NCBI GenBank assembly: GCA_001643675.2
Contig: LSRY02000005.1
Coordinates: 1,490,501 to 1,554,500, forward strand
Length of the DNA: 64,000 nt
Direction of reading: 5' to 3'
Origin: Monocercomonoides exilis
Taxonomy: Eukaryota > Preaxostyla > Oxymonadida > Polymastigidae
A program made the translations under genes and the position numbers. Within the stretch, counting starts at the first letter, position 1. Each line of letters starts with the position of its first letter. Shown here piece by piece: positions 31,661-42,552 of the stretch. The notes beneath the pieces were generated by a model. The model did no database searches. It saw only the letters and a list, made by a program, of their open reading frames with translations, and had not been told where the DNA came from.

Positions 31661-32243
31661 TACACTGTTTTTTACAGTGCAGGACACGAAGTGGATCCTG
31701 GAGATGATCAGCTGCCCAGTATCCCTTGTATGAGAGGGAGACAAGTCGGAGAAGGATAGTAAAAGAAAGGTTGTTTGAAATGAGAATACAGAATCAGGAA
31801 CAAATGAATACACTGAAGAGATATCACAAGTGGGGTGAAAGGAGCAGAGCAAGAGGAAGAGATCGAAGAAACGAGGCTTCATTCAAGATGAAAAGAGTCG
31901 TTTAAAGAATAGATTAACTCAACTCCCCTAATGAAGGAAGACGCACCGCATAATTCCCCGCTTTATTATGAAGCTGACGGAGGGCAGACAGACTGCCTCA
32001 CAGAAAAAGTCTGAAACTGATAGGAGGAAACGCGGAGAGAGAAGCATAGGGCAAATTGTCACGATTGTCCAAGCGCAGAAGACCAGATCAAGAACACACT
32101 ATGGACACCCCAAGAAGGGGAGGATGTTGAGCAGGAGTACCGCACCTTCATCCGCAGGCTCTCAACACATCCGCCGCACGATGACGTGCTAGTCATGAGG
32201 GTTTCAGATCACGCGTACTGAGACAGAAAGGATTTCAAGACTC
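31661..32243. other. 3' flank of the YR retroelement
   Basis: Purine-rich, GC-moderate DNA that is compositionally like the retroelement and probably its 3' untranslated part. The 74-codon ORF at 31968-32192 is basic and low in complexity. No domain seen. Confidence 0.4.
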
Positions 32244-32334
32244 ATTATCGAGGAGCAAACCTGCTCCTTGCGTTCGTTGATTCGCTCCATTGCGAATTGA
32301 TAGAACGCAGTGAGACAGGTTTGCTCCGAGATAA
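32244..32334. repeat. Inverted-repeat hairpin with GGAGCAAACCTG arms
   Basis: Arms ATTATCGAGGAGCAAACCTG (32244-32263) and CAGGTTTGCTCCGAGATAAT (32316-32335) are near-perfect reverse complements around a loop of about 52 bases, itself containing GCGTTCG/GAACGC pairing. A third, direct copy lies at 32951-32972. Possibly part of the terminal or internal complementary region of the YR element. Confidence 0.75.
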
Positions 32335-32589
32335 TACAAATGCGGATGGAGAGACTCAAAGCGGCTGTGTGCGTAAGAGAGAAACATATTTGGAGGAATA
32401 TGACGAGAAAATGTGCGAGATAGCAGAGAAAAGAGGAAAAGAGAAACCGCCTAGAAAGATTTTGAGCACATAAAACCTGTATTGAGGAACAGTTAATAAA
32501 AAAAAAGTTTTAAGCATGATCCCACTCCCAAACAAGATTAATGTTGTTTTCACAGAGAAGAATTTAATTTAAAATATGCAGTGTGTGAT

Positions 32590-32835
32590 AATTAAGGTTG
32601 CTCCGCTGATGCAGAAGAGGAACGGTAGGCAGGGCACATCACATGCAGTTTTCTTTTCCACACCTCTCGAAAGCGAGAGTGGTTTTTCTTTCTGATCCAT
32701 TTTGAGCTTTCGCCTCACCGGATCCCTGCACAGTCTGCAGGAGACAGCTCCGAGGGGTAATGTCCCCTGCCCTCTGGTCTTCGTGTCCATGGGAGAAGGC
32801 GAAGTTTGTGGTGAAGTGAAGTGGACAATGCATTA
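32590..32835. other. GC-rich, hairpin-rich island (possible RNA gene or old coding piece)
   Basis: A block of about 245 bases is markedly GC-richer than its flanks. It contains TCTCG-AAAG-CGAGA inside CCAC...GTGG, and a longer-range pairing of GGCAGGGCACAT with ATGTCCCCTGCC. The minus-strand ORF 32569-32790 (CRLCRDPVRRKLKMDQ...) is the longest but matches no family I know. I compared it mentally with U1-U6, RNase P and SRP RNAs and could not place it. Confidence 0.35.
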
Positions 32836-32950
32836 TTTTATTATTCAATTTTTATTGTTATTGTTTTGCATTTTATCTCACACTTTTTTCCTAATCATAT
32901 TTGGCAGGGAGTGGCATTCACTCAAACCACTCATAAATCGTGACTTAGCC

Positions 32951-32972
32951 TCATTATCTGGGAGCAAACCTG
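32951..32972 (+). repeat. Third copy of the GGAGCAAACCTG repeat
   Basis: TCATTATCTGGGAGCAAACC continues to TG and matches 32242-32263 in direct orientation with two differences, about 710 bases downstream. Compatible with a split direct repeat of a YR-type retroelement. Confidence 0.7.
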
Positions 32973-33175
32973 AATTCTGCTTTCCTTCAAGATATGATAT
33001 CATGAAATATAAATCATAAATAGTGCAATAAATTATGCTTCAAGCATTTTCATTGAAAAATTATTAACTTTTCATTGACTCTAAAAGATCAAAGAACACA
33101 ATTATAATGAATCCATTTTTTGACATTCGTGAAATATTGGGAAACTTCATGTTTTGATTTCAATCATTCCTGTAA

Positions 33176-33223
33176 CACCAAAAATTATTCAACATCGAAA
33201 AACTTTAATTCAAAATCGAAAAT
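33176..33223 (+). repeat. Left 48-bp terminal inverted repeat of TE2
   Basis: Starts CACCAAAAATTATTCAAC and ends AAAATCGAAAAT. Its exact reverse complement is 38222-38269. Preceded by TAA. Confidence 0.95.
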
Positions 33224-33984
33224 GTTTGAATAATTTAATAATTCAACAATTGATGAAGTTTATTTTAAGTTTGAAAGTGAAAATATATTGAAGAAAGAAA
33301 AATTGAATTGCAAATTGATAAAAATTGGTTGATTTATTATAACAATATTGAATGATAAAAAATAACTGCAAAAATAATATTATTCAAATCAACAACCTCA
33401 TTGGTTCACGTTCCAAATTTTTATGTTCTGTGATAATATTAATTTGGTCGTTAAATGAAAGACAATAACTTTTAAATATTTTTTAGGAAAAAAAATTAAC
33501 AGAAAGAACTTGATATTGATATGGAATTGATGAACTGAATTTGGTTTTAAAAAAGTGATATTATTAAATGAAAAAGGTTTTTTTGATGACTTTTGGTTTT
33601 ACATAATAATTAACATATTTTTTTTTTCTCCTTCTTAAAAAAAGAACAAATATCTTTTAATCAGAAAAACGTGATATCAAATATACTTTTATTTGTGCAG
33701 TCATCCTTTTCAACAACTGCTAATTATCTCAATCAGATAAGGTATTCAAATGTTTATGCAAATTTTTTATTATTCAAATTTCAATTTTTTGTAATGGATA
33801 ATAAAAAATGAATAGATCATTCAAAAAATATCATTTATTGAACTCGACATAAAGGCAATATTATCAAAAACAGAACGAGAAAATGCAGAAAGGTGAGATC
33901 ATCATTGAAGATGAAAATCACGATTTCATCAATTACTTTTTCAATTCAATGGAGAAAGTTATATAATCAGCAAACAATTGCATC

Positions 33985-35340
33985 TGCTGTGTTCCTGCAA
34001 GTCTTGTTATCATCAACAGCTCGTTGTGTGTGAATCATCTCAACATCATCCCTCTCAGTGGCTGTCCACTCCTCACTGCCCAACACCACTCAACTGCCTC
34101 CATCTGCTCCTCCACTTGCACCGTCCACCCACATTCACTCAACAACCACCACCACCACCACTGCCCCCTCTTCCTCTCTGCCCGTGCCTCCCTCGCCCTC
34201 ACAAACTTCTCCCTCACCACCCACCAACCTGCCATCCTCTCCTTCCCCCTCTTCTCCACCCCAAACAATCTCCTCCCGCATGCCCACTTCCCAATCCCTG
34301 CCTCCTTCTCCATCTCTCACTCCTCTTTCTCCTCCTTCATCTCCCTCATTCAGCCTTTCCTTTTTTCTCCTTCTTCCCTCTCTTCCCCTTCCCCTTCTCC
34401 ATCTCCTTCCCTTTCCCCTTCTCCTTCATCTTCCTCATCCTCATCCACATCGTCTTCTTTTTCTTCCCTTTCCCCTTCCCCTTCCCCTTCGATTTCCTCT
34501 TCCCCTTCCCCTCTCCATAACCATTACCAATCCCATCCCCACCTCCAAATCCATCTCAATCTCCATCTCTCAAACACCCTCTTCTCCAACATCTCATCTC
34601 CCCAATCCCCTCTATCTCTTCAATCCCTTCCCTCCCACTTACTCAATTCATTCACCTAAACCACTTCTTCCTCTTCTTCCACTTCTACTTCCGCAAACAC
34701 CAACTTCAATTTAATCCCCTCCTTCTCCCTTCACTCATCCCTCTCCATCCACTCAACCATTTTCTTCCACGCCCACAACCCCATCGATGGTGCTATTCTC
34801 CCCAACCTCAACAGCCCATCCACTTCCATCTCTGCCTTCAATGCATCTTTTCTTCACCAAACACGCTCTTCTCCTAATGATGCTGTTGTATATGAAGGAA
34901 ATGAAACAAATAGAAAGAAACTTGGAAGGTTGACTTCGTTTGATGAGAACAGCCATCGATTCGAGTGATGCGAATAAAATGATTCAATTGGTTGATTAAG
35001 TGATGGAGGCGTTCTTTGCGTTTCTTGCATTAATGCAAATCTCGAAATCACTTATTGTTCATTCAACAGTTGTTCTTGCACAGGAGGAAATATAGGTGGA
35101 GCGTTATTCTGTCAAAATTTGTTGAAAATTGATATTTCAAAATCCAATTTCACAAGTTGTCAAACGAAGCATGGAGGAGAAGTGTTTGTTTCCAATCCAC
35201 AATCAAATTCTGTTTATTCATTCTTAGATTACAGGGTGGAAAGCAGTAATATAACAGGTTGACATGGATCTTGTTGGTATCTTTGCCCCTTAAACTCTCA
35301 TTCGTATATTCAATTACTATTTTCTGGATACAAATAAAAA
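33985..35340 (+). pseudogene. Truncated pseudogene of the giant beta-helix/pseudokinase family
   Basis: The plus frame gives LSGCPLLTAQHHSTASIC, the Ser/Pro-rich C-rich segment, then STIFFHAHNPIDGAILPNLN and SPSTSISAFNASFLHQTR, matching residues of roughly 75-470 of the intact copies. The signal peptide, most of the ectodomain, the membrane helix and the tail are missing. One frame is kept throughout, without frameshift, but with TAA at 34657, TGA at 34966, TAA at 34975, another TGA near 34990 and TGA at 35260. Three of these replace Trp codons of the paralogues. It sits wholly inside TE2, so it appears to have been captured or overrun by that unit. Confidence 0.88.
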
Positions 35341-36073
35341 AGAATTAATATGTTTTCTTTGAATACACTTTGTAATCAATTTATTTATTCGCTTTCTTTT
35401 TTTAAGGCAGATTTTTTTTCAATTAGAAGGAGGGAAAGTTTTGCAAGGTTTGATAAAAATCCAGAATTTTGAAGAAAATAACAAAATAATAAAATTTTAA
35501 AAAATTCGAATCGAAATGAATGCCAAACGAGACGTTGAAATACCTGAAAAAAGAGGTTTGAAATCTTAAATATTTTATTTTGTTTTATTTTGAAATTATT
35601 GTTGATCAAGTTTTTCTTTTTGCCAAAAGCTAAAATTTTGGCATAAAAAATGAAACGATTATATTAATACAATTATAAATAAAAAGATATTTAATATTGG
35701 GTGATTGTTTTTGAAATCATATAATTTCATTCAAAAATTTCGGTGTTAAAATATTTCTTGAATATCAATAAACAAAAATTGAAAAGTGAAAAAACTTATT
35801 GACTTCATTAAAATGTTTGATTCAAAAAAACCATTTGTTTTGAAAAATAATTATCATGCTTTTTTTTTTTTTGAATTAAATTTTTCTTTCAAAACAAATA
35901 ATCTTTGAAAAATCAACACACCGATAAAAGAGATGATTTCAAAAATAATCACACATATTTGTATATTTTGATTTCTGTTAATAAATAAGAATTCCCACAA
36001 TTTAAACTCAAAAGAGTTTTTTTTGTATATTAGTCTTTATTGATCTATTTGTCTGTTGTATTTTAATATGAAA
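35341..36073. other. AT-rich DNA inside TE2
   Basis: AT-rich sequence between the captured gene fragment and the transposase relic, with short A and T runs. No gene seen. Confidence 0.4.
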
Positions 36074-36150
36074 CCTGTTTCTTATGGGGGGGAGGGGGGG
36101 GGGGGGGAAATTGGGGGTTTCTCCTCCATTTAACTCTCATAAGAAACTGG
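36074..36150. other. G-tract hairpin (possible G-quadruplex)
   Basis: CCTGTTTCTTATG (36074-36086) pairs with CATAAGAAACTGG (36138-36150) with one mismatch. Between them lies G7-A-G14 (36086-36107) and a further GGGGG run. This is the only long G tract seen in an AT-rich window, and it lies about 80 bases before the transposase ORF of TE2. Confidence 0.7.
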
Positions 36151-36233
36151 TGGGTAACATGGGGAGTAAATCCCACAAAATCATATTAAATTTTTTAGAA
36201 ATATAAAAAAAATGGGAAAAACATTAAGAATCA

Positions 36234-37700
36234 ATGAATTCAGAATTTTCAAAAAGGAAGAAAAGCCTTCAAGAATTGCAAGAAATGGTTGAAGAATCTT
36301 CTTTACATCATTCGTCCGACAAGATAAATTCAAAATTGAAAAGAGCATCTGAAGAATTGAACGAAATTATCGAAGAAAAATCGAAGGAAATTCCTCCTGC
36401 TGACGAACATATTCCTGAGACCGAACAAGCTGAACAGTTACCGTTGCTGCAATGCGAGACAAACATTGTAAAAAAGGAAAAGAGGACAACCTAAAAAGAC
36501 CGTTGAAATAAAGGAAGAAAAGAAAAAAAGGAAACAATATGTTCAACAATACGATAACGTTCGAGAACTGTTAAAAAAGGATTACTGAGATGGAAAAACT
36601 ATGGAAGATCTATCAAGGAAATATAATATTAGCATATCCACAGCTTCAGTTATCGCACGAGAAGAAAAGCCGCCAAAGCCACGAGGAGGAAAGGTTTACG
36701 AAAAAATTACAAAAGAGTAATCAAATAAAATGGCTGAAACAATCCTGAGAAATCCAACTGTGACTTCCAAAGAACTTGCAGATTCAGTTGGTGGCTTATG
36801 TAAATCAAAACCTTCTGTGTCAACAATTGGTCGCCATTTGAAATAGGATAAAATGATTGATCATGGATGCCCTGTTTTCTTTGTGAAAAGATTGCGAAAA
36901 TACGAAAATGCAAGAGTAGATGAGAAAACATTAAATCAAAGAAAAGAATATGTCAGAAAATACATGCATCATCAAATGGAAGGAAGAACGTTCGTTTTCA
37001 TTGATGAGAATGGATTCAATACTTTTGTACTGAGAACAGAAGGTCACTCTCCTGTTTGAAAACGATGAATTCAAAACAAAGAAAAAGCTAAAATTGAATC
37101 AGTCACCACAATTTCAGCTATCAGTGAGCTATCTGGAATTGAGCATGTCACTTTTGTGGAAGGAAGTGCAAATGACCAAAGTTTTAGAGTGTTCCTATTA
37201 TCTTAAATGGAGAAACTGCAATGTCTTGGAAAAGAATCATTCTTATTTGTGATGGATAATGTGTGGATGCACAAAACAGAGGCAGTGATTAATCTGATCA
37301 CTTCAAAGAACTTCGGCATCTTATACACTGCACCAAATAGTTGCGAATTAATACCTGCCAAATAAGTGTTAGGTATGTGGAAAGCTCGACTGAAGATCTC
37401 TTCTTTGAAAAAAAAATAACAAGAAGTTAATTGAGCATCTTTATCAGTGGTTGGATGATATTACTCGAATGGACGTATTAAAATGCATTAACATGGTTCA
37501 ATTCAATTTTCTTCCTTTGACACATCAAAAAATAAACCTCAGTGATTTTAACAAAAGTTCTCCAGCGAAGTGTTTAAAATTGTACATTGAAGAAATTGTG
37601 CTTGAAAGCGACGATGTTCAAATTGTGCCATGTTCTTCTGCTTCAGCTTCAGCTTCAGCTTCTTCTTCATCTATTGTTTCTTCGAGATTTTGACAACAAT
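36234..37700 (+). pseudogene. Broken DDE_3 (IS630/Tc1-mariner-like) transposase of TE2
   Basis: A coiled N-terminal ORF (36234-36494, Glu/Lys-rich) leads, after a frameshift, to a helix-turn-helix region (TMEDLSRKYNISISTASVIA near 36600-36658). The catalytic core follows: RTFVFIDENGFNTFVLRTEG (first Asp, about 36990), LFVMDNVWMHKTEAVINLI (second Asp, about 37250), and YTAPNSCELIPAK in place of the usual PxSPxLNPIE third acidic box. Stops near 36585, 36718, 36846, 37057, 37066, 37204 and 37363 and the lost third acidic residue show that it is inactive. It ends in a Ser/Ala-rich tail with a GCTTCA microsatellite. Confidence 0.75.
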
Positions 37701-37861
37701 TACATCAAAAAAATTTTCTATGTTCATTGCTTGAAGAAGAAACATCTTCTCCGTTGATTGATGTTCCTAAATCAAACTCTTTTCATCAATTATCACAAGA
37801 TCTTCAAAATGAATTAAATTTTGATGTTGATTAATCATTAAAAAAATTTCTTTATATTTTT

Positions 37862-37948
37862 CTTTTTCTTTTCTTTTCTTTTCTTTTCTTTTCTTTTCTT
37901 TTCTTTTCTTTTCTTTTCTTTTCTTTTCTTTTCTTTTCTTTTCTTTTC

Positions 37949-37979
<31 letters not shown>

Positions 37980-38079
37980 CTTTTTCTTTTCTTTTCTTTT
38001 CTTTTCTTTTCTTTTCTTTTCTTTTCTTTTCTTTTCTTTTCTTTTCTTTTTCTTTTTTTTTTTTTTTTTTTTTTTTTTT
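37862..38079. repeat. (TTTTC)n pentanucleotide tract ending in T27
   Basis: About 190 bases of TTTTC units with a few TTTTTC variants, followed by 27 consecutive T residues (38053-38079). Lys/Glu-rich ORFs on the minus strand here are repeat artefacts. Confidence 0.97.
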
Positions 38080-38221
38080 GTTTTCTTTTCTTCGCTTTGA
38101 TTTTTATTTTGAAGACAATAATTTTCAAACATTTCAATAAGATAATAAAAATAAGTGATAAAGAAAATATTAAATTCCACATTTTCAGAAATATAATTAA
38201 CTCAATGAATAAAGAAAAAAT

Positions 38222-38269
38222 ATTTTCGATTTTGAATTAAAGTTTTTCGATGTTGAATAATTTTTGGTG
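38222..38269 (-). repeat. Right 48-bp terminal inverted repeat of TE2
   Basis: Exact reverse complement of 33176-33223; followed by TAA at 38270-38272. Confidence 0.95.
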
Positions 38270-38507
38270 TAACAGATATGAAAACTAAGTTTATTTTGAA
38301 ATTTGAGAAATCAAAATAAAGTTAAGAGCAGAGTCATTTTTCAATGCCTTGCACAAAAAAAGCTTGAAAGTGCGTATTTTCCCACATATTCATATCATTT
38401 TTTTGTTCATTACAATAAAGCTAATGATTCCTTTAATCAGAAAAAAATTTTTTTTATAAATAAAAAAAAAGAGCATATATTTTTAATAAAAAAAAAAAAA
38501 CATAACT

Positions 38508-38694
38508 TTTTTCGGAGTGCTGTTTTTTCGAAAGTTGTTTGTTGACGGGAAGAGTTTGTGAAACCAAATGCAAAAATAACCACAACTGTTTCAATAACAA
38601 ATATTTTAGCATAAATAAAGATGAAGATATCTTTGATAATCTTTTTCCTTTTCGAGAGAAAATATGTTAATAGTGTCAGTTATTTATCGGTACC
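38508..38694 (-). repeat. 187-bp dispersed repeat, copy B (inverted)
   Basis: Exact reverse complement of 3975-4161. On the plus strand it runs from TTTTTCGGAGTGCTG to TTATTTATCGGTACC and is then followed by a T/C-rich tract, mirroring the A/G-rich tract beside copy A. See copy A for possible nature. Confidence 0.9.
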
Positions 38695-39015
38695 CTTTTT
38701 TTTTCTTTTTTCTTTTCTATTTTATTTTTTATTTTTTGAATTGAAGTTAATCAAAATTAAAAAATCACAAATGACAAATCCAATTTACGTTCAACTTTTC
38801 TTTTTCCTTTTTTTCTTTCAATTTCATTGATTTCTTCCTCTTCATTTTCGTGATCATCTTCTTTCACTTCATATTTTTTCTTTATTTTTTCATTTCAACC
38901 AAAGACTCTAACTCATTATCGTCTTTTTGCTCTTCTTTTTTCATTTCTTCAGAAGAATTCTATTCATCATCAACTTTTTCTTCTTTTTCAACTTTTTCTT
39001 TTTCTTTAATTCCTT
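38695..39015. other. T/C-rich tract between repeat copy B and the transposase relic
   Basis: Pyrimidine-rich plus strand (CTTTTTCTTCTTTTTC-like) that would read as Glu/Lys-rich sequence on the minus strand. It could be the eroded acidic C-terminal tail of the adjacent transposase or simple repeat. Confidence 0.35.
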
Positions 39016-40400
39016 AATGTTCACTCCAATCACTCAGAAGCTTCTCATCAGTAAATAACTTGCCGTTGAAGTCGAATCTGTTAGAATGTGATGAAGGTTG
39101 ATATTCCTATGTTTCTGAAGGCTTCATGGGAATTGGTCCAGATTCGGTATGAAGTACTCCACTCGTTGCGAAGGCTTTTTTTATGACAGCAGGTGAGAGG
39201 GCGGAATGAATTGCTTGAGGGAGAACATCCACAAGAGCTGTTCTTTTTGATGAAGATGTTGACGAAGACGGAGGGTCATATTTTGTTTGCAGTTCTGTTT
39301 TAAAGAACAGCGAAGACTCCTCTGTCAAGAGGCTGGGCAATATATGTGCTGTGAGGAATGAAGGTGAAAACTTCGGAATTTTCTTTTTGAAATTTTCACC
39401 AGATTGTTGGATCTGCTCGAGAAATGTGTGAGTCGATGAGAAGCAAGCAGCGAGAGTTTTCCAGTAACATGTGCTTTCTGCGTTTGATAATTCCTAGAAG
39501 GAGTGTTGAATGCGAATTCTTTTTGAATTGATTGCAGCCCATCCTACCACTTCTGTTTGGCCAGATATCCAGAATTTGTGATGGCAGCGGCTTCATTTCA
39601 TCAGGAAGACTCTTGCTTGGCCATAGAATCACAGAAGGAAGTGCAAATCCATCTGCAGCCACAACAGCAACCAGAGGAGAATTAGTGATTTTTGGTTGAT
39701 CTTTGCGAAATCCTGGATTTTCATTTTCAGGATGAACCACGCTCAGCTTAGAATTAGAAGGAACTCTCAGTGAAGACTCATCCATATTAAATATCAGTTC
39801 TTTGCAGTATTCATTTTTTTCATGTTAGCCGTCCAGTAATGAATACCAGGGCTATTAAACACTTTTGCACGACAACGCAAGGTGATCAGCGTCAACATTT
39901 TTCGGTGAACTTCTCTTCAGCTCGGGATGGCGCTTCACAAATTGGAAAGCCGTAGCCATTGAAACGTTAACGTATGGTGCGTCTTCGTCGTCTGTATCAT
40001 TAATCACATTTTCCTTCAATTATATTTATTATATTTATTAATTATTTAAGAACAACAAACCATTTCGCGAACTTTCCGAATTTTCAAACAGCTTCCAGAT
40101 CTTGATTCAATGATTATTTTTTCTAGCAAAATTTGTTCTTTGTCTCCTATCACATGATGCGGTCTTCCAACTTTTGAAACAAGCTTTTTGCTTCTCAGCG
40201 CCTAAACAGCATTTTTGATTTTTTGCGTGAGGATTCCATGGAGTTTATTGCGTCTGTGATCCTTACAACTCCATCAACCACAATGCGCTCCATCCGTTCC
40301 AGCCGATTGTCAATCCTTCTGTAATCGAAAGATTTCGTTGCAGCACGTAATTTCCTTTATCCAGAAATTCTCTTTTGTTCCACTGCAATTTTCATTTTTT
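39016..40400 (-). pseudogene. Decayed DDE_1 (pogo/Tigger-like) transposase, second copy type
   Basis: On the minus strand, N- to C-terminal: ESSRKKSKMLFRR and KLVSKVGRPHHVIGDKEQIL (about 40130-40240), FVKRHPELKRSSPKN (about 39900-39950), FNMDESSLRVPSNSKLSV (first Asp, about 39760), VVAADGFALPSVILWPSK, LLLIDSHISRADPTIW (second Asp, about 39400-39440), and PHSTYIAQPLDRGVFAVL (third Asp, about 39295-39350). All three catalytic Asp boxes are visible, but stops and frame changes separate the pieces. It is better preserved than the relic at 5169 and seems to be a different lineage of the family. A possible intron near 40010-40070 was not resolved. Confidence 0.8.
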
Positions 40401-42369
40401 TATTATGGTAATGATCTTCAATCCAATTTGAAATTATTTTTAATTTTTAATTTTCAATTTTCATTGAAATTATATTTTTATTTACACTTGATACAGATTT
40501 AAATGGTTTTACACCACTTGTTGCCCACTTATTTATTTATTTTTTTTGATGGAAGGGATTAACACCCCCATCTCCCCATCATTGGAAATAGGCTTCGTAT
40601 TCAAATGTTATTATCCTTATTTTCAGGGTTTGCTTACATTCTGATAATGTTTGCAATTATATTAAAATTGGGAATTTCAAATTTCTATTCGAATATTCAT
40701 GCACAGTTAAAAAAAATAAAAAAAAATTCGCAATAAATAAAGAACAGTATTCACTTGAAATTATCTGTTCAAAAATTTCATATAAAACAACTTGATTTCA
40801 AATAAATTCACTCATCTATTAAAAGAATTCCAATAAATCTAAGGAAATCATAAATTAAAAAAAATCAAAAGATTATTAGAAAAAAGTGAGTCAAATAATA
40901 CTTAGAAACAACTCACCTAAATATACACTCTTATATTCACTTCATCACATTGATTTCAATTATTCCATTTCAACAAATTAAAAAAACACCAAAATTATGA
41001 AAATTATAAATTAACCAAATCCATTTTATTTGACCCATATTTAAACAAAGAATTTCATTCCGTTTCTATATTTTCACTTAATTGAAAAATTTAATATTTG
41101 CATTTTAATGGAAATAGTTATAAATGCATATTTGCATAAATAAACAACATAAAAAAACAAAGCAACTTTATTAAACAACTTGTTGATTAGAAAAACTTTG
41201 TTATAAAATCTAGATATACTAAATTTATCGTTCTCAAATATTGAGAATATTATTTATTTGCAGAAACATTTGAACTTTTAAAGCAAATCTTAATAAGTCA
41301 ATTATTTTTTATTTGAACAAATTATTGTAACTTATAATTTTTAAATGATTTTTTTATTTTATAGAAATATTTCCTTTGCAAATTAGAACTTTATTAACAA
41401 AAAATGGATAAATTCTTGATAATTAGTATTTTTTAAAGAAAATCTGAAACTTTGAAGTTTAATTAATGAAACAAAAAATTTTCATTATATTTTTTTTTAA
41501 TAGTAATTAATGAAACAGAATGAACTTATCGATAAATAAACATTGAAATTGAAAAGGGTTTTGAAAACTTTTCTATCACAATTGGAAAAAAATCCCCTTG
41601 CTTATAATGCATACTTGAATGAATAATACTTGAAACAGATTCATTAACAACAACATCATCAACAAAACAAGTAGAAAATTATGAATATTCAGAGGAAACA
41701 TTTTGATCGAATATTCTTAAATCCTCAGGCCCTAACCCTGAATCAACAAAATGAATAGAAAGAGGAGAAACAATTTCGGTTTAAAAATCAGCAACATCGA
41801 ACAAAATACTTAACACTTTTTGAAAATTCAAAAAACGAAAATACAGAAATTGCATTGAAAGAGATATGGTGTATCAGCGATAGATCCATCTCAATTAAGA
41901 TCAATCAAATATATCGATTTATGTGAATCAGGTGGTTGTTATCATCTTGAATAAAAAGTTGGAATAGATAATGATAATGAGATAGAGATCATAAAGAGAT
42001 TGCTGATACTTTTTGGGGTTTCTCATGATTAGATATTCAGTAATGTTCTATAAAGATGGAGTCATTGATAGATGTAATTGATATGAATCCATATCGGGTA
42101 TACCATATCACCTAGGAGGAGAATTGGCTAAAACATTAACTGAAAGATTAACTGGAGTTGAGTTCGCAACGAAGTTGCTCAGGAGACTTTGTCTCCGTGT
42201 TCAAGTTGGTAAATTAATGGTGAAATTGTGTGAAAATTGGTGTTATCGTTGGTGAAAAACATGAACTGTTTGTTGAACGTGTTTGTTGATCGTTGATGTT
42301 ATCGTTGATGAAATCGTTGGTGAAAATCGCAAATAAAAATAATTGATTTTGTTTTTTGTTTTATAGTGA
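40401..42369. other. AT-rich DNA without recognisable genes
   Basis: Nearly 2 kb of AT-rich sequence with stops in all frames. Near 42230-42340 there are imperfect repeats of GTTATCGTTGGTGAAA and CGTTGATG. No gene or element could be supported. Confidence 0.45.
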
Positions 42370-42552
42370 ATGGGTCGGAAGAAGATATACGCAACTGTGG
42401 AAGAAGCGAAAGCGGCTCAATAGAAACAAATTAAACAGTTTCAGGAAAAACGTAAGTTAGAAACTAAGTATTACAACGAACATGTATCTGAAAAACAGAA
42501 GAAGTTGATTAAGATATTGAGGAGAAAGCTTATCGAAAATAATGAGCTGTGA
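42370..42552 (+). pseudogene. Small basic ORF with one in-frame TAG, possibly virus-derived
   Basis: ATG at 42370 opens a 60-codon frame beginning MGRKKIYATVEEAKAAQ, then TAG at 42421, then KQIKQFQEKRKLETKYYNEH and a basic end before TGA at 42550. Small Lys/Arg/Tyr-rich proteins starting in this way occur in protist DNA viruses and virophage-like elements (recalled, not searched). The SF3 helicase relic nearby, on the other strand, supports that origin. Function unknown. Confidence 0.4.

Larger units (their letters stand above)
33176..38269. mobile_element. 5.1-kb transposon-like unit with perfect 48-bp TIRs carrying a host-family gene fragment (TE2)
   Basis: 33176-33223 and 38222-38269 are perfect 48-base inverted repeats beginning CACCAAAAATTATTCAACAT. 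They are flanked by TAA on both sides (33173-33175 and 38270-38272), consistent with a 3-bp target duplication. Inside are a truncated copy of the giant beta-helix gene (33985-35340), a G-rich hairpin, a broken DDE_3 transposase (36234-37700) and a (TTTTC)n tract. Perfect ends around decayed contents suggest either recent mobilisation by a transposase encoded elsewhere or selection on the ends. Confidence 0.75.

Noticed and set aside
32590-32835. U1 snRNA in the GC-rich island on the minus strand
   Set aside because: Short resemblances such as CCATGGACACGAAGACC were tempting, but the 5' splice-site-pairing end, stem order and Sm site do not line up.
37767-38182. Lys/Glu/Arg-rich minus-strand ORFs of up to 137 codons
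   Set aside because: Translation of the (TTTTC)n tract in alternative frames.
3975-38694. A single 34.7-kb mobile element bounded by the 187-bp inverted repeats
   Set aside because: The interval holds a host gene and several unrelated elements, and no target duplication is visible outside the repeats; two independent copies are more likely.
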